NCBI GenBank assembly: GCA_937872465.1
Contig: CALMSR010000050.1
Coordinates: forward strand, 1-64,000
Reading direction: 5' to 3'
From: an uncultured Paracoccaceae bacterium
GTDB taxonomy: Bacteria > Pseudomonadota > Alphaproteobacteria > Rhodobacterales > Rhodobacteraceae
DNA length: 64,000 nt
Shown one piece after another: positions 61,582-64,000 of this stretch. The notes under the pieces were generated by a model. That model was not told where the DNA came from. It made no database searches and was given only the letters and a program-made list of their open reading frames with translations. Made by a program: the position numbers and the translations under genes. Each line of letters begins with the position of its first letter. Within the stretch, counting starts at the first letter, position 1.

Positions 61582-62292
61582 ATGAGCGACCCCATCGAGC
61601 TTTACTACTGGCCGACCCCGAACGGCTGGAAGATCTCCATCGCCCTTCTGGAGATGGACCTGCCCTTCCGCCTGCATTTCGTCGACATCAACGCCGGCGA
61701 GCAGTTCGACGCCGATTTCCGGCGCATCTCGCCCAACGGCCGCATTCCCGCCATCGTCGATCCCGACGGCCCGGACGGCGCGCCGGTCGCGATCTTCGAA
61801 TCCGGCGCGATCCTGAGCTATCTCGCCCGCAAGACCGGCCGTTTCTTTGGCGCCAGCGAACGCGAGCGGATCGAGGTCGACCAGTGGCTCTTCTGGCAGG
61901 TCGGCAATGTCGGCCCCATGGCCGGACAGGCCCACCATTTCCTGCGCTACGCCCCCGCCATGGATCCGCCCCACGACCTGCCCTATGCCAAGGACCGCTA
62001 CCGCAACGAGGTCGGCCGCCTCTACCGGGTGCTGGATCATCGGCTCGCGGAGCGCGACTTCGTCGCCGGCCCCTATTCCATCGCCGACATGGCGATCTGG
62101 CCCTGGGCGAGCCGCTGGCAGCGGCAGGAGCAGGATCTCGACCGCTTCCCGCACATGAAGGCCTGGTTCGACCGTCTCGAGGCCCGCCCCGCCGTGAGCG
62201 CCGGCCGCGCCCTCGGCGCCGAGCGGCGCCGGGAGATCACCACGGACCGCGCGGCGCAGAGGACCCTCTTCGGCCAGACCGCGGCCGAGTGA
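61582..62292 (+). CDS. Glutathione S-transferase (YghU/YfcG-like)
   Basis: This 236-residue protein has an N-terminal thioredoxin-like domain IELYYWPTPNGWKISIALLE, where Thr/Asn rather than Tyr contacts glutathione. The FRRISPNGRIPAIVD loop with its cis-proline follows, then FESGAILSYLARKTG, and a C-terminal helical domain with YSIADMAIWPWASRW. This is the nu-class (YfcG/YghU) pattern, associated with disulfide-bond reductase activity. It is probably co-transcribed with the hydrolase. Confidence 0.9.
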   Translation: MSDPIELYYWPTPNGWKISIALLEMDLPFRLHFVDINAGEQFDADFRRISPNGRIPAIVDPDGPDGAPVAIFESGAILSYLARKTGRFFGASERERIEVDQWLFWQVGNVGPMAGQAHHFLRYAPAMDPPHDLPYAKDRYRNEVGRLYRVLDHRLAERDFVAGPYSIADMAIWPWASRWQRQEQDLDRFPHMKAWFDRLEARPAVSAGRALGAERRREITTDRAAQRTLFGQTAAE

Positions 62293-62739
62293 CGCCACCG
62301 CCCGAAACGGGCTTCGCCCCCCGGGCGGCGCGCCGGGACCGATCCGCCCCGATCTAAGCCGGCGGTGAAACCCGACATCCCTCGCCCGGCGGCGCGCGCC
62401 TCCGGGCGACCGGACCGGGCGACGCGCCACCGGCGCCTCGCCCTTTCGGTCCGCGGCATGCTCCGCGGGCCGCGCGGGGCGCGGCCTTCTCCCCGGCATG
62501 CCGCCGCGGAAGCGGCGCCGGCGGAAAGACAACCGGCCGTCGCTTCCTCCCGCCACGCCCCGGCAGGGGAAAAGCCAATTGAAGCGCGCCGGACCGGGGT
62601 CTATACCCCCTGCCATGTTCAGGCAGATCGGCATCCCCATCCGAATTACCGCCCCGGCGCTCTGACCGCACGGAGCCGCCGGAGACCGATGGCCCGCGCC
62701 ACGAGACATTCCCATTCGACCTGACGGAAGGCCCGCCCG
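62293..62739. other. Intergenic region upstream of ileS
   Basis: This 447-bp region has no protein-like frame. It holds copy B of the dispersed hairpin repeat (62375-62486) and further GC-rich inverted segments (62465-62520). I looked for a T-box-like leader ahead of ileS and did not see one. Confidence 0.5.
62375..62486 (-). repeat. Dispersed intergenic hairpin repeat, copy B
   Basis: The minus strand matches 2174-2286 with about eight differences over 112 bp. The hairpin core spans 62411-62453. Its outer stem is identical to copy A, and its inner stem carries a G-T to A-T type change and one G-G mismatch, so folding is kept. It lies about 90 bp after the transferase stop. Confidence 0.8.
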
Positions 62740-64000
62740 ATGTGCGCCGAGACGACGACCGACCTGCCCGATTACAAGGACACGCTCTTCCTGCCGAAGA
62801 CCGCCTTTCCCATGCGCGCCGGCCTGCCGCAGCGCGAACCGGAATGGCTGGCCCGCTGGGAGCGCATCGGCGTCTACGACCGGCTGCGCGAGACCGGGGC
62901 GGGCCGGGAGGCCTTCGTGCTCCACGACGGGCCGCCCTATGCCAACGGGCATCTCCACATCGGGCATGCCCTGAACAAGATCCTCAAGGATTTCGTCGTG
63001 CGCTCGCAGCAGATGATGGGCAAGGACAGCCGCTACGTGCCGGGCTGGGACTGCCACGGCCTGCCGATCGAATGGAAGATCGAGGAGCAGTACCGCGCCA
63101 AGGGCCGGAACAAGGACGAGGTGCCGGTGAACGAGCTGCGCGCCGAATGCCGCCGCTTCGCGGAATCCTGGGTGGACATCCAGCGCGAGGAGTTCAAGCG
63201 GCTCGGCGTCAGCGGCAACTGGGCCGATCCGTATCTCACCATGGCCTTCGACGCCGAGGCGGTGATCGCCGAGGAATTCATGAAGTTCGTGATGAACGGC
63301 TCGCTCTATCTCGGCTCCAAGCCGGTGATGTGGTCGCCGGTGGAGAAGACCGCGCTCGCCGAGGCCGAGGTGGAATACCGCGACCACCAGAGCCACACGA
63401 TCTGGGTGAAGTTCCCGGTCGTAAAGTCGAACATCGCCTTGAGCCGGGCTGTTGCGGAGGGGGAGAGCTTCGAAGAAGGAAATAAGGAGCTCCACAAGCT
63501 TCTCAAGGAGCAGACGGAGCTCAACGAGTTGCTTGAGCAAGCCAATGTGATTATCTGGACGACCACACCGTGGACCATTCCTTCCAATCGAGCGGTGGCC
63601 TTTGGCTACGACATCTCATACGGCTTGTACCGCGTACTGGATGTCCCACCTGCGAACTGGGCCAAGTCGGGTGATCTGTACCTGCTTGCCGACAAGCTTG
63701 CGCCCGAGGTCTTCAAAGCGGCACGAGCGCAATACGAGCGCGTGCGAGACGTTCCCTCCGGTCTTCAGGAGCTAGAGCAGGTCACGCTCGCGCACCCGCT
63801 CCGCGGTGCGCTGGCTGCAAACGGAGAATGGGACTTCGACGTGCCAATGCTGCTCGGCGGTCACGTCACCGACGATTCCGGCACCGGCTTCGTTCACACA
63901 GCACCCTCGCATGGTGCCGACGACTACGCGCTCGGGGTGAAGCACGGCCTGCCCATGACCTACAACGTGCTGGAGGATTCGAGCTTCCGCGCAGACCTGC
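62740..64000 (+). CDS. ileS: Isoleucyl-tRNA synthetase, 5' part
   Basis: The first 420 residues of a class I synthetase run off the window. It has [20 protein letters not shown], the HIGH motif in [20 protein letters not shown], and the CP1 editing domain with [18 protein letters not shown] and [11 protein letters not shown]. The ATG at 62740 has a GGAAGG site. Two oddities start exactly at CP1 (63421). GC falls to 50% (63481-63540) from 67% (63301-63360), and about 40 charged, coil-like residues ([20 protein letters not shown]) precede the editing motif. Confidence 0.94.
   Translation, partial: MCAETTTDLPDYKDTLFLPKTAFPMRAGLPQREPEWLARWERIGVYDRLRETGAGREAFVLHDGPPYANGHLHIGHALNKILKDFVVRSQQMMGKDSRYVPGWDCHGLPIEWKIEEQYRAKGRNKDEVPVNELRAECRRFAESWVDIQREEFKRLGVSGNWADPYLTMAFDAEAVIAEEFMKFVMNGSLYLGSKPVMWSPVEKTALAEAEVEYRDHQSHTIWVKFPVVKSNIALSRAVAEGESFEEGNKELHKLLKEQTELNELLEQANVIIWTTTPWTIPSNRAVAFGYDISYGLYRVLDVPPANWAKSGDLYLLADKLAPEVFKAARAQYERVRDVPSGLQELEQVTLAHPLRGALAANGEWDFDVPMLLGGHVTDDSGTGFVHTAPSHGADDYALGVKHGLPMTYNVLEDSSFRADL

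Noticed and set aside
62293..62739. T-box or other leader before ileS
   Set aside because: No specifier loop or T-box sequence seen. T-boxes are also rare in Proteobacteria. The structure is explained by the dispersed repeat.

Overview
This 64 kb window is a compact chromosomal segment at roughly 70% GC. It looks like an alphaproteobacterium of the Rhodobacterales / Paracoccaceae type. The gene order supports this: glyQ-DUF6446-glyS-ppdK, hflK-hflC-DUF2065-degP, serC-serA, purA with DUF2842, cysS-cimA, and an alphaproteobacterial LexA (SOS) box. I found no rRNA or tRNA genes, insertion sequences, prophage or CRISPR arrays. Almost every gene is a recognisable core or accessory metabolic gene, and many neighbours overlap by 4 bp (ATGA or GTGA), which indicates translationally coupled operons.

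Layout. 0.3-7.4 kb: a sugar-type ABC importer (Tat-exported binding protein, then two MalF/MalG-like permeases). It is split by a GNAT acetyltransferase, a Bcr/CflA drug exporter and a thiopurine methyltransferase, and no ATPase is in view. 7.4-11.2 kb: minus-strand cysS-cimA-squalene/phytoene-synthase-like operon. 11.4-14.4 kb: GNAT, xseA, glutathione transferase. 14.7-19.4 kb: purD, an NCS2 nucleobase permease, an APC permease and a [2Fe-2S] ferredoxin. 19.4-20.5 kb: a LexA-boxed two-gene unit, a DnaE2-like OB-fold fragment plus a GNAT. 20.9-24.9 kb: hflK-hflC-DUF2065-degP membrane protein quality control. 25-30.5 kb: rpiA-gor, sdaA, a lipoprotein, creA and thiamine pyrophosphokinase. 30.5-35.8 kb: purA-DUF2842, a 45-residue basic protein, the DUF2182/DUF1326 pair, DUF2461, a small unknown and a GFA-domain protein. 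35.9-39.9 kb: serC-serA with a structured leader, then an EamA exporter. 40-44.6 kb: folB, peroxiredoxin-like, gph-like, folP and glmM operon. 44.8-46.2 kb: a CAP-domain protein and a SleB-type hydrolase. 46.4-54.8 kb: glyQ, DUF6446, glsA, glyS, a PPDK-like protein and meaB. 54.8-57.8 kb: two tandem TrkH potassium channels. 57.9-62.3 kb: folE2, metZ, an alpha/beta hydrolase and a glutathione transferase. 62.7 kb to the end: 5' part of ileS.

The genes combine into folate synthesis (folE2, folB, folP), serine synthesis and breakdown (serC, serA, sdaA), purine synthesis (purD, purA), branched-chain and sulfur amino acid synthesis (cimA, metZ), glutathione chemistry (gor, two transferases, GFA), and tRNA charging (cysS, glyQ, glyS, ileS).

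Four observations deserve most attention. (1) An SOS promoter drives only the C-terminal OB fold of a DnaE2-like polymerase plus an acetyltransferase. (2) Three aminoacyl-tRNA synthetase genes (cysS, glyS, ileS) carry abrupt segments of much lower GC. (3) A ~113-bp hairpin-forming intergenic repeat occurs in two inverted copies 60 kb apart. (4) A five-unit 11-bp tandem repeat lies between two convergent genes.
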